The notes beneath the pieces are model-generated. The model searched no databases and was not told the DNA's origin. It saw only the letters and a program-made list of their open reading frames with translations. Shown here in pieces: positions 12,957-21,697 of a DNA stretch of 64,000 nucleotides (within the stretch, counting starts at the first letter, position 1; every line of letters begins with the position of its first letter). The position numbers and the translations under genes are program-made. Source of the stretch: a bacterium endosymbiont of Escarpia laminata (lineage in GTDB: Bacteria; Pseudomonadota; Gammaproteobacteria; Chromatiales; Chromatiaceae); the NCBI GenBank assembly GCA_003660235.1, contig QGON01000054.1, positions 31,989-95,988 on the forward strand. Direction: 5' to 3'.

Positions 12957-13113
12957 ACGGTTGTTGGAGGCTGTTGAGCCTTCTCTTCGTTTGGGTTTGG
13001 CATTGGGCGGTGAAGTGGAGGATACTTCGGAGTTGCCATTCACCGCCGTGCTGCAGGGCTGGCGTATCGACCCTATCAACTTGGAGTCTGCAAGATGTTT
13101 CGTAAAGAGCTGA
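12957..13113 (+). pseudogene. 3' remnant of an unidentified gene
   Basis: After copy B, an open frame continues for about 51 codons (ending near GWRIDPINLESARCF) and stops at 13113, overlapping the aldolase start by 19 bases. Such an overlap is typical of adjacent genes in one operon, so this may be the 3' end of a gene whose 5' part is missing. Joining across the element does not give a good start: the left flank has a stop close by in this frame. I do not recognise the protein fragment. Confidence 0.45.
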
Positions 13114-14060
13114 AGGTCCTGGATTGCACTATCCGGGACGGGGGCCTGATCAACAATTACCAGTTCTCGCTGGATTTCGTCAAGTCGGTATGGCGGGCGA
13201 CCTGCGATGCGGGCGTCGATATTGTGGAGTTGGGCAAGAAGCTGACCGAGAGCGACGAGTACACCCGGGACAAATACGGTGCCTGGAACTTCTGCGACGA
13301 TGACGACCTGCGGCGTGTTATCGACTCCCACGAGTGCGAAAATCCACCCCTGGTGGCGGTTATGTACGACGTGGGCCGGGTCGATATCCACAAACTGCAG
13401 CCCAGGGACCAAAGCTCCATCGATATGGTCCGCATCGCCTGCTATGTGCACCAGATAGATGCAGGCCTGGAGTTGGTGAATCGCTGCAAAGACTTGGGGT
13501 ATCTCACCACCATGAACATCATGGCCGCCTCCGCCGCCATCGAAACCGAACTGGTGGAGGGGTTACAGGAGGTCGATCAGACCACTGAACTGGACTACCT
13601 CTACCTGGTGGATAGCTTTGGCGCCTTCTACTCAGAGCAGGTGACCTATTATCTCAAGCTGTACCAGAAATACGCGCCGAGCAAGGAGCTGGGTTTTCAT
13701 GCCCACAACAACCAGCAGCTGGCCTTTTCCAATACTCAACAGGCGATCATCGATGGGGTCAACCTGCTGGACGCCACCATCAACGGCATCGGCCGTGGTG
13801 CCGGCAACTGTAACCTTGAGTTACTGTTGAATTTTCTCAAGAACCCGAAGTTCCACGTGCGACCCATCTACAAGGTGATTCAGGAGGACTTCGTCCCTCT
13901 GCGCGAACAGATCGAATGGGGCTTCAACGACATCTACGGCATCAGCGGCCATCTTAACCAGCACCCACGTGATGGCATGAAGGTGCGCGGCAATCCGGAA
14001 TTGAAGGACAAGTGCTACGATTTCTACCTTGAGTCCCTACGCCTGGAGGGTGGGGATTGA
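13095..14060 (+). CDS. HMGL-like aldolase (4-hydroxy-2-oxovalerate aldolase family)
   Basis: This 321-residue protein has the DRE-TIM metallolyase fold: the motif DCTIRDGGL near the N terminus supplies the metal-binding Asp and catalytic Arg, and FHAHNN (near residue 206) supplies the metal-binding histidines. The family cleaves or forms C-C bonds with pyruvate- or acetyl-CoA-type substrates. No partner such as an aldehyde dehydrogenase is adjacent, so the substrate is unknown. Stand-alone members of this length also occur in surface-polysaccharide clusters. The ATG at 13095 is preceded by a weak purine-rich site. Confidence 0.8.
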   Translation: MFRKELKVLDCTIRDGGLINNYQFSLDFVKSVWRATCDAGVDIVELGKKLTESDEYTRDKYGAWNFCDDDDLRRVIDSHECENPPLVAVMYDVGRVDIHKLQPRDQSSIDMVRIACYVHQIDAGLELVNRCKDLGYLTTMNIMAASAAIETELVEGLQEVDQTTELDYLYLVDSFGAFYSEQVTYYLKLYQKYAPSKELGFHAHNNQQLAFSNTQQAIIDGVNLLDATINGIGRGAGNCNLELLLNFLKNPKFHVRPIYKVIQEDFVPLREQIEWGFNDIYGISGHLNQHPRDGMKVRGNPELKDKCYDFYLESLRLEGGD

Positions 14061-14070
14061 GAAAAATCAA

Positions 14071-14094
14071 GCGGGCGCCGTTCATGGCGCCCGC
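14071..14094 (-). terminator. Hairpin terminator for msrA
   Basis: Perfect 9-bp arms GCGGGCGCC/GGCGCCCGC around a 6-nt loop lie between the convergent aldolase and msrA genes. Read on the minus strand, the stem is followed by TTGATTTTT, so it fits best as the msrA terminator, but it could also stop plus-strand transcription. Confidence 0.7.
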
Positions 14095-14149
14095 TGCATA
14101 AATTACCCCTGCTCACCCGCGTGAAATAATCTTCCCCGTCCCGGCATTG

Positions 14150-14749
14150 TCATTGATAACTTCCCCAAAGTGACCTTACTCGGGCATCCCTCTGGCATGC
14201 ATAACGGTAGTACTTATAGCGCACAGGGTTCTTGAGGTAGTAGTCCTGGTGGTACTCCTCGGCGGGATAGAAGGTCGCAACAGGTTTCAATTCGACTTTG
14301 ATCTGCTCTGCAAAAGGTTTGTTCTGTCTGAGCTTGGATAGTGACTGATATGCCGCTGCCTTCTGTTTCGATCCCCGGTAAAAAATAACCGGCCGGTACT
14401 GTGGACCGCGATCGCAGAACTGGCCATCGTCGCGGGTGGGGTCGATATGGCGCCAGAAGTAGTCGAGGATTTCATCGTAGCTCACCCGCTTAGGGTCATA
14501 GGTTACCTCAACCGCCTCGATATGACCGGTGTCGCCCATAGAGACTTCTTCGTAGGACGGCATATCCAGATGCCCATCTGTGTAGCCGGAGATTGCATCC
14601 ACCACTCCGTCCAGTTTTTCGTAGTCGGATTCGACACACCAAAAACAGCCGCCGGCGAGGATCGCTGTCTCGTATTGGGCGCTCTGGGCATGAAGCGGCG
14701 GGGATAAGAGTGCGGTGAGCGTAACGATGGCAGGGATGAGTCTGTTCAT
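14150..14749 (-). CDS. msrA: Peptide methionine sulfoxide reductase MsrA, exported
   Basis: This 199-residue protein starts with a signal peptide (hydrophobic stretch to about residue 21, ending LHAQSA) and then has the MsrA active-site motif GGCFWCVE, whose first Cys is the catalytic one. Family segments SGYTDGH, YEEVSMGDTGH and FYPAEEYHQDYY are intact. It reduces methionine-S-sulfoxide in proteins; export to the periplasm is inferred from the signal peptide. No msrB or electron donor gene is adjacent. Confidence 0.94.
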   Translation of the reverse strand: MNRLIPAIVTLTALLSPPLHAQSAQYETAILAGGCFWCVESDYEKLDGVVDAISGYTDGHLDMPSYEEVSMGDTGHIEAVEVTYDPKRVSYDEILDYFWRHIDPTRDDGQFCDRGPQYRPVIFYRGSKQKAAAYQSLSKLRQNKPFAEQIKVELKPVATFYPAEEYHQDYYLKNPVRYKYYRYACQRDARVRSLWGSYQ

Positions 14750-14783
14750 GGTTTTCCGTCTGTCGGTTGATGATTCGGGTTAT

Positions 14784-14862
14784 GTCATCTCGACCCCGGG
14801 GAGAGATCTCCGGCAAACGGAGAACCCTAAGGGAGAGAATTCTCCTATGCTCGAAATGACGC
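14784..14862. repeat. Palindrome-ended repeat between msrA and glk
   Basis: This stretch is bounded by inverted GTCATCTCGA and TCGAAATGAC and contains further small palindromes (GAGAGATCTC, GAGAATTCTC). A related half-element (GTCATTTCGAGCGCAGCGAG) occurs near 63105. It resembles a widespread bacterial intergenic repeat type. Confidence 0.55.
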
Positions 14863-14994
14863 TGGGTCATGTGTGTCTTGAATACAAAGATAGAGTAGAA
14901 ACCCCATTAAACCATCACGATTTGATAACAATGGTTTAACAAGTCGAAAAACAGAGGGTTTTTGTAAGCATAAACTTCACAGCTAAGTACCCGC

Positions 14995-15975
14995 TCACTG
15001 AATTGCAGCATAGCGCGCCGCCCCCAGCAGGGCAGCCTGGTCGTTGAGGATTACCTTTACCGGCATCGCTTCCATCAGATGGCGCATACGGCCTTTATCG
15101 AAAAAGGCCTTCAGAAAGATGGGCTGCTTGAGACGTTGCAGAATCCTCGGCGCGATGCCTCCACCAAGGTAGACGCCGCCGGACGCCATTATCTTTAGGG
15201 CGTGATTGCCCGCCTCGCGTCCGTAGAGATGGATGAAAAGATTCAGTGCCTCATCACAGACCGGATCTTTTCTCGCCATGGCAGCGTTGGAGATGGCCGG
15301 GGCGCCGCCGAGTTTGTTCATCTCCTGTTTCAGCCAGCCGGGGGTGGGGGTGCGGCGGTAGGTGCGCAGAAATCTGTGGATGGCCTCCAGCCCTGGGCCA
15401 GAGACCAAACGCTCCCAGCTGACATGACCATACTTCTCCGCCAGGGTTTGGTAGAGGGCGAACTCCAGTTCGTTGCCGGGGCTGAAATCGGTGTGGCCGC
15501 CCTCTGATGAGAAGGGCCGATGGACGCTGCCGTCCCAGTAGAGTCCTGCCTCTCCCAGTCCGGTACCTGCGGAGACGATGGAAGCGTTCCCCGGCAGGTC
15601 GGCCCTGCCGGGATTGAGCAGGTGGAAGTCTTTGGGGGAGAGCGCGCTTATGCCCCAGGCGTTGGCCTCCAGGTCATTGATCAGCCAAGTGTCATCGAAG
15701 CCGAAACGGTCGGTGATGGTGCGGGCGGTGATCTTCCATGGGAGATTGGTGGTCTCACAGCTCTGGTTGACCACTGGACCGGCGATACCGAAACAGGCCC
15801 GTTGAATGCGCCAGGAGAAGTGCTCGCTGAAATCGTCGAGGATCGCCTCCAGCGAGTCGAAGTTCCGGCTGGGATAGGTGGATTCCAGCAGGGCCTCTCC
15901 CGGCCTGTTATCTTCGATTCTGTATAACGCCAGACGTGTGTTGGTGCCGCCGATGTCGCCTGCCAAAACTTCCAT
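14995..15975 (-). CDS. glk: Glucokinase
   Basis: This 326-residue protein is the proteobacterial glucokinase that phosphorylates glucose with ATP. It shows the phosphate-binding motif LAGDIGGTNTRLAL at the N terminus, the SAGTGLGEAGLYW and SSEGGHTDFSP segments, and the ASGGVYLGGGIAPRIL C-terminal motif. In an autotroph it would mainly feed stored or host-derived glucose into glycolysis. It is divergent from uvrD and stands alone. Confidence 0.95.
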   Translation of the reverse strand: MEVLAGDIGGTNTRLALYRIEDNRPGEALLESTYPSRNFDSLEAILDDFSEHFSWRIQRACFGIAGPVVNQSCETTNLPWKITARTITDRFGFDDTWLINDLEANAWGISALSPKDFHLLNPGRADLPGNASIVSAGTGLGEAGLYWDGSVHRPFSSEGGHTDFSPGNELEFALYQTLAEKYGHVSWERLVSGPGLEAIHRFLRTYRRTPTPGWLKQEMNKLGGAPAISNAAMARKDPVCDEALNLFIHLYGREAGNHALKIMASGGVYLGGGIAPRILQRLKQPIFLKAFFDKGRMRHLMEAMPVKVILNDQAALLGAARYAAIQ

Positions 15976-16063
15976 TCTGATATGTCCTGTCTCTAGGGAT
16001 GTCAGGATATTCTAGCTTATGTTGGCAGATGCTCCGAAGGCAATAATTGATTAAGATAGGCGC

Positions 16064-18232
16064 ATGGATGTCTCCCCTATTCTCGATCCACTGAATGAAG
16101 CGCAGCGTGACGCGGTCAGCGCCTCGGTAGGGAATACTTTGGTGCTCGCTGGTGCCGGGAGCGGCAAGACCCGTGTCCTGGTGCATCGCATCGCCTGGCT
16201 GTTGACAGTGGAGGAGGCTACGCCTTGGTCGGTGCTGGCGGTGACATTTACCAACAAGGCGGCCAAGGAGATGCGTGGGCGTATCGAGGAGCTGTTGGGT
16301 CAGCCTATTGGTGGCATGTGGGTCGGCACCTTTCATGGGCTGGCGCACCGCCTGCTGCGAGCCCACTGGAAGGAGGCGGGTCTGCCTCAGAGTTTCCAGA
16401 TCCTCGACTCCGACGACCAGTTCCGCATGATCAAGCGGATCCTGAAGAGTCTCAACCTGGATGATGCCAAGTGGCCGCCCCGGCAGGTTCAGTGGTATAT
16501 CAACGGCAAGAAGGATGAAGGGCTGCGAGCCCAGCATCTGGATGATGGCGGCGATCCCTACCAGCACCAGATGATCCGCATCTATACCGAATACCAGGCG
16601 GCCTGTGAGCGTGGCGGTATGGTGGATTTCGCCGAGCTGCTACTGCGTGCCCATGAGTTGTGGCGCGACCGGGCCGACATCCTGCAACACTATCAGGCGC
16701 GCTTCCGTCACGTGCTGGTGGATGAGTTTCAGGACACCAACGCAATCCAGTATGCCTGGCTGAGGCTGTTGACCAGGGGTCAGGACAACCTCTTTGTGGT
16801 GGGCGATGATGACCAGTCGATCTACGGCTGGCGGGGTGCGCAGGTGGAGAATATCCGCAATTTTGAGCAAGACTGCCCCAATAGCCGTATGTTCAAACTG
16901 GAGCAGAACTACCGCTCTACCGGCAATATTCTCAACGCGGCCAATGCACTGATCGGTAATAATCCCTCGCGTCTGGGCAAGCAGCTCTGGACCGCCGACG
17001 GCGAGGGTGACCCGATCAACCTCTACTCTGCCTTCAACGAGGTGGATGAGGCGCGGTTTGTCATCGAACGCATCCGCCAGTTCATCTCCGACGGCAACAG
17101 TCGTAGCGAATCGGCGATTCTCTACCGTACCACCGCCCAGTCGCGGCTCTTTGAAGAGGCGCTGATCCAGTCGGCGATCCCCTACCGGGTGTATGGCGGG
17201 CTGCGTTTCTTCGAGCGCGCTGAGATCAGGGACGCCATGGCCTATCTGCGTCTGCTCAATAACCCGGATGACGATGCCGCCTTTGAGCGTGCGGTGAATA
17301 TGCCGCCACGGGGGATCGGACCCAAGACCGTCGATGCGGTGCGCGCGCACGCCAGGGATTTCAACGTCTCTCTCTGGGTGGCGACCGCTGAACTGCTCAA
17401 GGGGGGCGCCATGCCCCGCCGGGCGGCCAACTCACTGCAGGGTTTTCTCGATCTGGTCGAGGAGCTGCGGATCGATACTGCGGCCCTGGATCTGCCGGAG
17501 AAGGTCGAACAGGTGCTGGCTGCCAGCCGTCTGCCGGAGCACTTCGAGAAGAGCCGGGACGGCAAGGGTCAGGATCGTAAGGAGAACTTGGAGGAGCTGG
17601 TCAATGCCACCCGCCAGTTCGGCTACGAGGCCCACGCAGACGAGGAGATGGGCGAGCTATCTGCCTTTCTCTCCCACGCCGCGTTGGAGGCGGGGGAGGC
17701 CCAGGGCGATCCCTTCGAGGACTGTGTGCAGCTGATGACCCTGCACTCCGCCAAAGGGCTGGAGTTCCCCCTGGTCTTCTTGGTGGGTGTCGAAGAGGGG
17801 CTCTTTCCCCACAGTATGTCGGCGGATGACCCGGAGCGCCTGGAGGAGGAGCGGCGGCTCTGTTATGTGGGGGTGACCCGCGCCATGCAGACGCTCTATA
17901 TGTGTCATGCCGTAAGTCGCCGTCTGCACGGGCAGGAGAACTATCCCCGGCCCTCCCGTTTCTTGCGGGAGATCCCTTCGTCACTGATGCGTGAGATCCG
18001 CTCCGGGCCTCAGGTCACCCAGCCCCTCTACAGCAAACCGGCTCGCGCCTACACCGATGAGTCGGTAGGTTTCAGTCTGGGCCAGCGGGTCATTCACCCC
18101 AAGTTTGGTGAAGGTGTCGTCCTGAATGCCGAGGGTCAGGGGGGTAGCGCCAGGGTGCAGGTCACTTTTGAAACCGAAGGCAGCAAGTGGCTGGTGGTCG
18201 CCTATGCGAACCTGTCGCCTTGTCGAAACTGA
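16064..18232 (+). CDS. uvrD: DNA helicase II UvrD
   Basis: This 722-residue superfamily 1 3'-5' helicase acts in mismatch and nucleotide excision repair. Motifs in order are Q-motif LNEAQRDAV, Walker A AGAGSGKT, DEFQDTN (motif II), GDDDQSIYGWRGA (motif III), and LMTLHSAKGLEFP and VGVTRAMQ near the C terminus. The C-terminal basic domain FSLGQRVIHPKFGEGVVLN is the Tudor-like domain that contacts RNA polymerase. Length matches E. coli UvrD (720). Confidence 0.97.
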   Translation: MDVSPILDPLNEAQRDAVSASVGNTLVLAGAGSGKTRVLVHRIAWLLTVEEATPWSVLAVTFTNKAAKEMRGRIEELLGQPIGGMWVGTFHGLAHRLLRAHWKEAGLPQSFQILDSDDQFRMIKRILKSLNLDDAKWPPRQVQWYINGKKDEGLRAQHLDDGGDPYQHQMIRIYTEYQAACERGGMVDFAELLLRAHELWRDRADILQHYQARFRHVLVDEFQDTNAIQYAWLRLLTRGQDNLFVVGDDDQSIYGWRGAQVENIRNFEQDCPNSRMFKLEQNYRSTGNILNAANALIGNNPSRLGKQLWTADGEGDPINLYSAFNEVDEARFVIERIRQFISDGNSRSESAILYRTTAQSRLFEEALIQSAIPYRVYGGLRFFERAEIRDAMAYLRLLNNPDDDAAFERAVNMPPRGIGPKTVDAVRAHARDFNVSLWVATAELLKGGAMPRRAANSLQGFLDLVEELRIDTAALDLPEKVEQVLAASRLPEHFEKSRDGKGQDRKENLEELVNATRQFGYEAHADEEMGELSAFLSHAALEAGEAQGDPFEDCVQLMTLHSAKGLEFPLVFLVGVEEGLFPHSMSADDPERLEEERRLCYVGVTRAMQTLYMCHAVSRRLHGQENYPRPSRFLREIPSSLMREIRSGPQVTQPLYSKPARAYTDESVGFSLGQRVIHPKFGEGVVLNAEGQGGSARVQVTFETEGSKWLVVAYANLSPCRN

Positions 18233-18273
18233 GTGAAATAGCCCGCCCGAATGGGCAGAACCTGGAGAAGTTG

Positions 18274-19359
18274 ATGAAACGCCGTGAATTTATAAAAAAA
18301 GTGGGTGCCGGCTCTTTGGTAGCGGGCGCGGCCCTTGCCGTTTCGCCGGTGGCGCAGGCAAAAGCGCAATTCAAATGGAAGATGGTTACCACCTGGCCAA
18401 AGAACTTTCCCGGCCTCGGCACTGGGGCGAACAAGCTGGCCCAACTGATCACCGAGATGAGCGGTGGGCGTATCAAGGTTAAGGTCTATGGCGCAAAAGA
18501 GCTGGTGCCTGCGTTCGAAGTCTTCGACGCAGTCTCCCGCGGCACCGCCGAGATGGGCCATGGCGCGGCCTACTATTGGAAGGGCAAGAGCGAGGCGGCG
18601 CAGTTCTTCTCCACGGTGCCCTTCGGCATGACGGCCCAGGAGATGAATGGCTGGCTCTACTACGGAGGCGGTCTCAAACTATGGCGCGAACTCTACAAAA
18701 AGTTTGGCATGATCCCCGCACCGGCCGGTAACACCGGCGTGCAGATGGGTGGCTGGTTCAACAAGGAGATCAACAGCGTGGATGATCTCAAGGGGTTGAA
18801 GATGCGCATCCCCGGCCTGGGCGGCGAAGTGTTGAAGCGGGCGGGCGGCACACCGGTCAATCTGCCCGGTGGCGAGCTGTTCACCTCACTCCAATCCGGC
18901 GCCATTGATGCCACTGAGTGGGTGAATCCTTACAACGACCTCGCCTTCGGTCTCTTCAAGGCGGCCAAATACTACTACTATCCGGGTTTTCATGAGCCCG
19001 GCACCACGCTGGAGGCGGTCATCAACCAGAAGGCCTTCGATGCGCTGCCCAAAGATCTGCAGTCTATCGTGCTCAACGCCTGCAAGGTGGTGAATCAGGA
19101 TATGTTGGCGGAGTACACCGCGCGTAATCCAGCAGCACTCAAGACCCTGGTGGAGAAACATAAGGTCGATATCCGCAGCTATCCGAAGGACGTTATAGCA
19201 ACCCTGCGTAAATACTCGGAAGAGGTAGTGCAGGAACTGGCCGGCAAGGACGATTTCACCAAGCGGGTCTACGACTCCTACAGCGCTTTTCTGAAGGGAT
19301 CCCGTGAATGGGGCGCGATCTCCGATATGGCCTATCTCGACGCCCGCGACCGGGGCTGA
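18274..19359 (+). CDS. TRAP transporter substrate-binding protein, DctP family
   Basis: This 361-residue periplasmic binding protein has a twin-arginine signal (MKRREFIKK, then a hydrophobic stretch ending AQAKA), suggesting export folded by Tat. The body fits the DctP/TakP group that binds organic acids such as 2-oxoacids, including the family segment DDLKGLKMRIPG with the ligand-binding arginine. The ATG at 18274 is chosen for its CTGGAGAAG ribosome binding site and the signal peptide. No dctQ or dctM membrane genes are nearby, so its transporter partner must lie elsewhere. Confidence 0.9.
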   Translation: MKRREFIKKVGAGSLVAGAALAVSPVAQAKAQFKWKMVTTWPKNFPGLGTGANKLAQLITEMSGGRIKVKVYGAKELVPAFEVFDAVSRGTAEMGHGAAYYWKGKSEAAQFFSTVPFGMTAQEMNGWLYYGGGLKLWRELYKKFGMIPAPAGNTGVQMGGWFNKEINSVDDLKGLKMRIPGLGGEVLKRAGGTPVNLPGGELFTSLQSGAIDATEWVNPYNDLAFGLFKAAKYYYYPGFHEPGTTLEAVINQKAFDALPKDLQSIVLNACKVVNQDMLAEYTARNPAALKTLVEKHKVDIRSYPKDVIATLRKYSEEVVQELAGKDDFTKRVYDSYSAFLKGSREWGAISDMAYLDARDRG

Positions 19360-19386
19360 TCCGCAGCGTCAGATCCCAGGAATCAG

Positions 19387-19416
19387 AACGTAGGGTGCGC
19401 GGGTGCACCCTACGTT
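19387..19416. repeat. 12-bp-arm hairpin abutting the hemW start
   Basis: Perfect arms AACGTAGGGTGC/GCACCCTACGTT with a 6-nt loop end exactly one base before the ATG at 19417. It could end transcription of the upstream gene without a T-run, or sequester initiation of hemW. It is similar in style to the AACCCAAC-arm palindromes at 25963-26031. Confidence 0.75.
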
Positions 19417-20574
19417 ATGGACACTCAGCAACAGATGATCCCCCCACCCCTCTCCCTCTACGTGCACATCCCCTGGTGTGTACGAAAGTGTCCTTACTGC
19501 GATTTCAACTCCCATGCGGCGGATGGAAGCCTGGATGAAGCTACCTATGTGGAGGCGCTGCTGGCGGATCTGAGTGTCGACACAGCCAATCTTGAAGATC
19601 GCCCGCTGCAGAGCATCTTCATCGGTGGAGGTACGCCCAGTCTCTTCACTCCTGCGGCGATTCAGCGGTTGCTGGTGGGTGTACGGGAGCGAATCGATTG
19701 CCCTGAAGGCATGGAGGTCACCCTGGAGGCCAACCCCGGAACCCTGGAGGCTGAATATTACACCGGTTTTCGTGCGGCTGGAGTTAACCGTCTCTCCATC
19801 GGTGTACAGAGTTTTGACGCTGAAAGTCTGCAGGTCCTGGAGCGGATACATGGCCCGGACGAAGCGACCAAGGCGGTTGAATCCGCAAAGGCGGCCGGGT
19901 TCAAACGTATCAATCTGGATCTGATGTTCGGCCTGCCGGGGCAGTCACTCGGGGCGGCCCGGCGGGACGTGGAGTTGGCGCTGCAGCTCGATCCCGGTCA
20001 CATCTCCTACTATCAATTGACCCTTGAGCCCAACACCCGTTTCCATCATGTGCCCCCGCAACTGCCGGATGACGATCTGATGTGGGAGATACAGCAGCAG
20101 GGACAGGCACAGCTGGCGGCTGGGGGATATGATCAGTATGAGATCTCTGCCTATGCCCGGCAGGGTGAAGCGTGCCGCCACAATCTCAACTACTGGTCGT
20201 TCGGTGACTACCTGGGAATAGGTGCCGGCGCCCATGCCAAGGTAACCGATAAGGCTGGCGGAATCAGACGCTTCTGGAAGATGCGGAGTCCTGGCGATTA
20301 TCTGCAGGGACGTGCCGGTGGCTTGTTTACCCAGGGAGAGAAAACGTTGGCGCCGGAAGAGCGGGTGCTGGAATTTATGATGAATGGGATGCGTCTGTGT
20401 GCAGGCATTGAGATCGCGATGTTTGAAGCCCGTACAGGTTTGGATTTGTCGCGCATGAACCACGCGCTCGAAACGGCAGAATCACGGGGTTTGCTGGAGA
20501 GAGGTGAAGGACGCATCAGGCCAACTGAACTGGGTCAGCGCTTCCTCAATGATCTGTTGCAGCTTTTCACCTGA
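19417..20574 (+). CDS. hemW: Radical SAM heme chaperone HemW
   Basis: This protein of up to 385 residues is the coproporphyrinogen III oxidase-like radical SAM protein HemW. The motif IPWCVRKCPYCDFNSHA carries the CxxxCxxC cluster ligands with the HemW-type aromatic spacing. Also present are IGGGTPSLF and NLDLMFGLPGQ. HemW transfers heme to membrane respiratory enzymes rather than making it. The ATG at 19417 has no Shine-Dalgarno sequence because a hairpin abuts it; Met7 at 19435 is an alternative start closer to usual HemW N termini. Confidence 0.92.
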   Translation: MDTQQQMIPPPLSLYVHIPWCVRKCPYCDFNSHAADGSLDEATYVEALLADLSVDTANLEDRPLQSIFIGGGTPSLFTPAAIQRLLVGVRERIDCPEGMEVTLEANPGTLEAEYYTGFRAAGVNRLSIGVQSFDAESLQVLERIHGPDEATKAVESAKAAGFKRINLDLMFGLPGQSLGAARRDVELALQLDPGHISYYQLTLEPNTRFHHVPPQLPDDDLMWEIQQQGQAQLAAGGYDQYEISAYARQGEACRHNLNYWSFGDYLGIGAGAHAKVTDKAGGIRRFWKMRSPGDYLQGRAGGLFTQGEKTLAPEERVLEFMMNGMRLCAGIEIAMFEARTGLDLSRMNHALETAESRGLLERGEGRIRPTELGQRFLNDLLQLFT

Positions 20575-20597
20575 AGGCAAAAGGTTTGGAGGGCAGG

Positions 20598-21301
20598 ATG
20601 AAGAGCGACTATGTGCCGATAGCTTGTTTGCTGCATGAGCAGTTTGAATATGCGGTACTCAAAAGGGCCTGGCTTGAGCTGGTTTGGCGGGATGAAATGG
20701 GGTTGGAGTTGCACGGCAAGGTGCGCCCGGAGGATTTCGAACGCCTGCGCTTGGCGGCGATTGACGAATTCATCGAGAGTGCCCCGGAGGAGCGCCGGCA
20801 GCGACTGCGTTGTCTGCAGTGGCGTATCGACCAGGAGCGCCGCAACCGCTGCCAGCCATGGAGAGCGAAGCGAAGGCTGGTAGTCCCCGGTAGCCGCGAG
20901 GCCGCACTGCTTACCCGGCGTGCCTTGCGCCAGAGGGGAAGCAAAGTAGGCATCCGAGCGCGGCGTCCAGTCATCGGGAGCTGGCAACGGAGCGGCAACG
21001 AGCTTGCGAGGTTGTCGCGTAGTGCCAGTGACCGGGACGGCCGGGGCACAAACAGGTTGTCGAAGGCCGAGTCGATTTTGGGGACTGGGATGTCCCAAAA
21101 TCTATCACGAGGTCGAAGACTCACTTGCGTACCCCGTTGAGTGCCTGCCTGCATATATCCCGTATGATGTGGGAGCAACTTCACGGGGAGTTTGGTCTGC
21201 TCGCAAGAATCAGTGGATTGAAGGACAAACCCTGGACAGATGCGAAGGAGGGGCCTTGCTCTGCCAAAGTGATCGATTTCAGGGCATCCGGCGGGCACTG
21301 A
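20598..21301 (+). pseudogene. Rof-like/DUF3135 small protein, disrupted by 281-bp element copy C
   Basis: The frame starts at an ATG with a good ribosome binding site (GGAGGGCAGG) and runs to codon 83 (AAC, 20844-20846), where the element begins. Directly after the element, at 21128, the same frame continues to TGA at 21299-21301. Removing the 281 bp gives an uninterrupted 140-residue protein. Its N terminus (SDYVPIACLLHEQFEYAVLK) resembles Rof-type Rho-binding antiterminators; the middle (RPEDFERLRLAAIDEFIES, then RTPLSACLHISRMM) resembles DUF3135. Both family calls are from memory of patterns and are moderate. As it stands, the gene is broken. Confidence 0.75.
20847..21127 (+). repeat. 281-bp dispersed element, copy C
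   Basis: Same sequence and ends as copy A, inserted between two codons of the preceding gene in the gene's sense orientation. Junctions are AAC before and CGT after, with no target site duplication. Confidence 0.95.
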
Positions 21302-21344
21302 ATCACCTCCTCTGCATCGCAAGTCCAGCGCGGCAATAGAATGC

Positions 21345-21373
21345 TTGCCTATAGCGCCGTTTTCTTATATAAT
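21345..21373 (+). promoter_or_regulatory. Sigma-70 promoter of rpmE
   Basis: A -35 TTGCCT (21345-21350) and a perfect -10 TATAAT (21368-21373) are separated by 17 bp, about 60 bp before the rpmE ATG. Confidence 0.75.
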
Positions 21374-21432
21374 TACGTGCCTTCTCCGCCCAGTATGGCG
21401 GTAATTTATAGTTTCTAGATAGCGGGTCTGAC

Positions 21433-21636
21433 ATGAAAGCGGATATCCATCCTAAGTACAATGAGGTCAAGGTCGTTTGCAGTTGCGGTAGCGAGTTCGT
21501 TACCCGTTCCACCTTGGGTAAGGAAGAGCTGCACGTCGAAGTCTGTTCTGCCTGCCATCCTTTCTACACCGGCAAGCAGAAGATCCTCGATACTGCCGGT
21601 CGTGTCGATAAGTTTCGTAAGAAATACAACCGTTAA
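21433..21636 (+). CDS. rpmE: 50S ribosomal protein L31
   Basis: This 67-residue ribosomal protein matches the zinc-binding L31 form: [11 protein letters not shown] at the N terminus, CSCGSEF and [13 protein letters not shown] supplying the four cysteines, and a basic FRKKYNR end. The cysteine-containing form serves as a zinc reserve and is usually displaced by a Cys-less paralogue under zinc limitation; no such paralogue is in this window. Confidence 0.97.
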   Translation: MKADIHPKYNEVKVVCSCGSEFVTRSTLGKEELHVEVCSACHPFYTGKQKILDTAGRVDKFRKKYNR

Positions 21637-21697
21637 TCTCGCCGCCCTGCCCGCTCCGCGATCTGTGATCGCGCATCGGGCGGATCAACCGAGGCAG

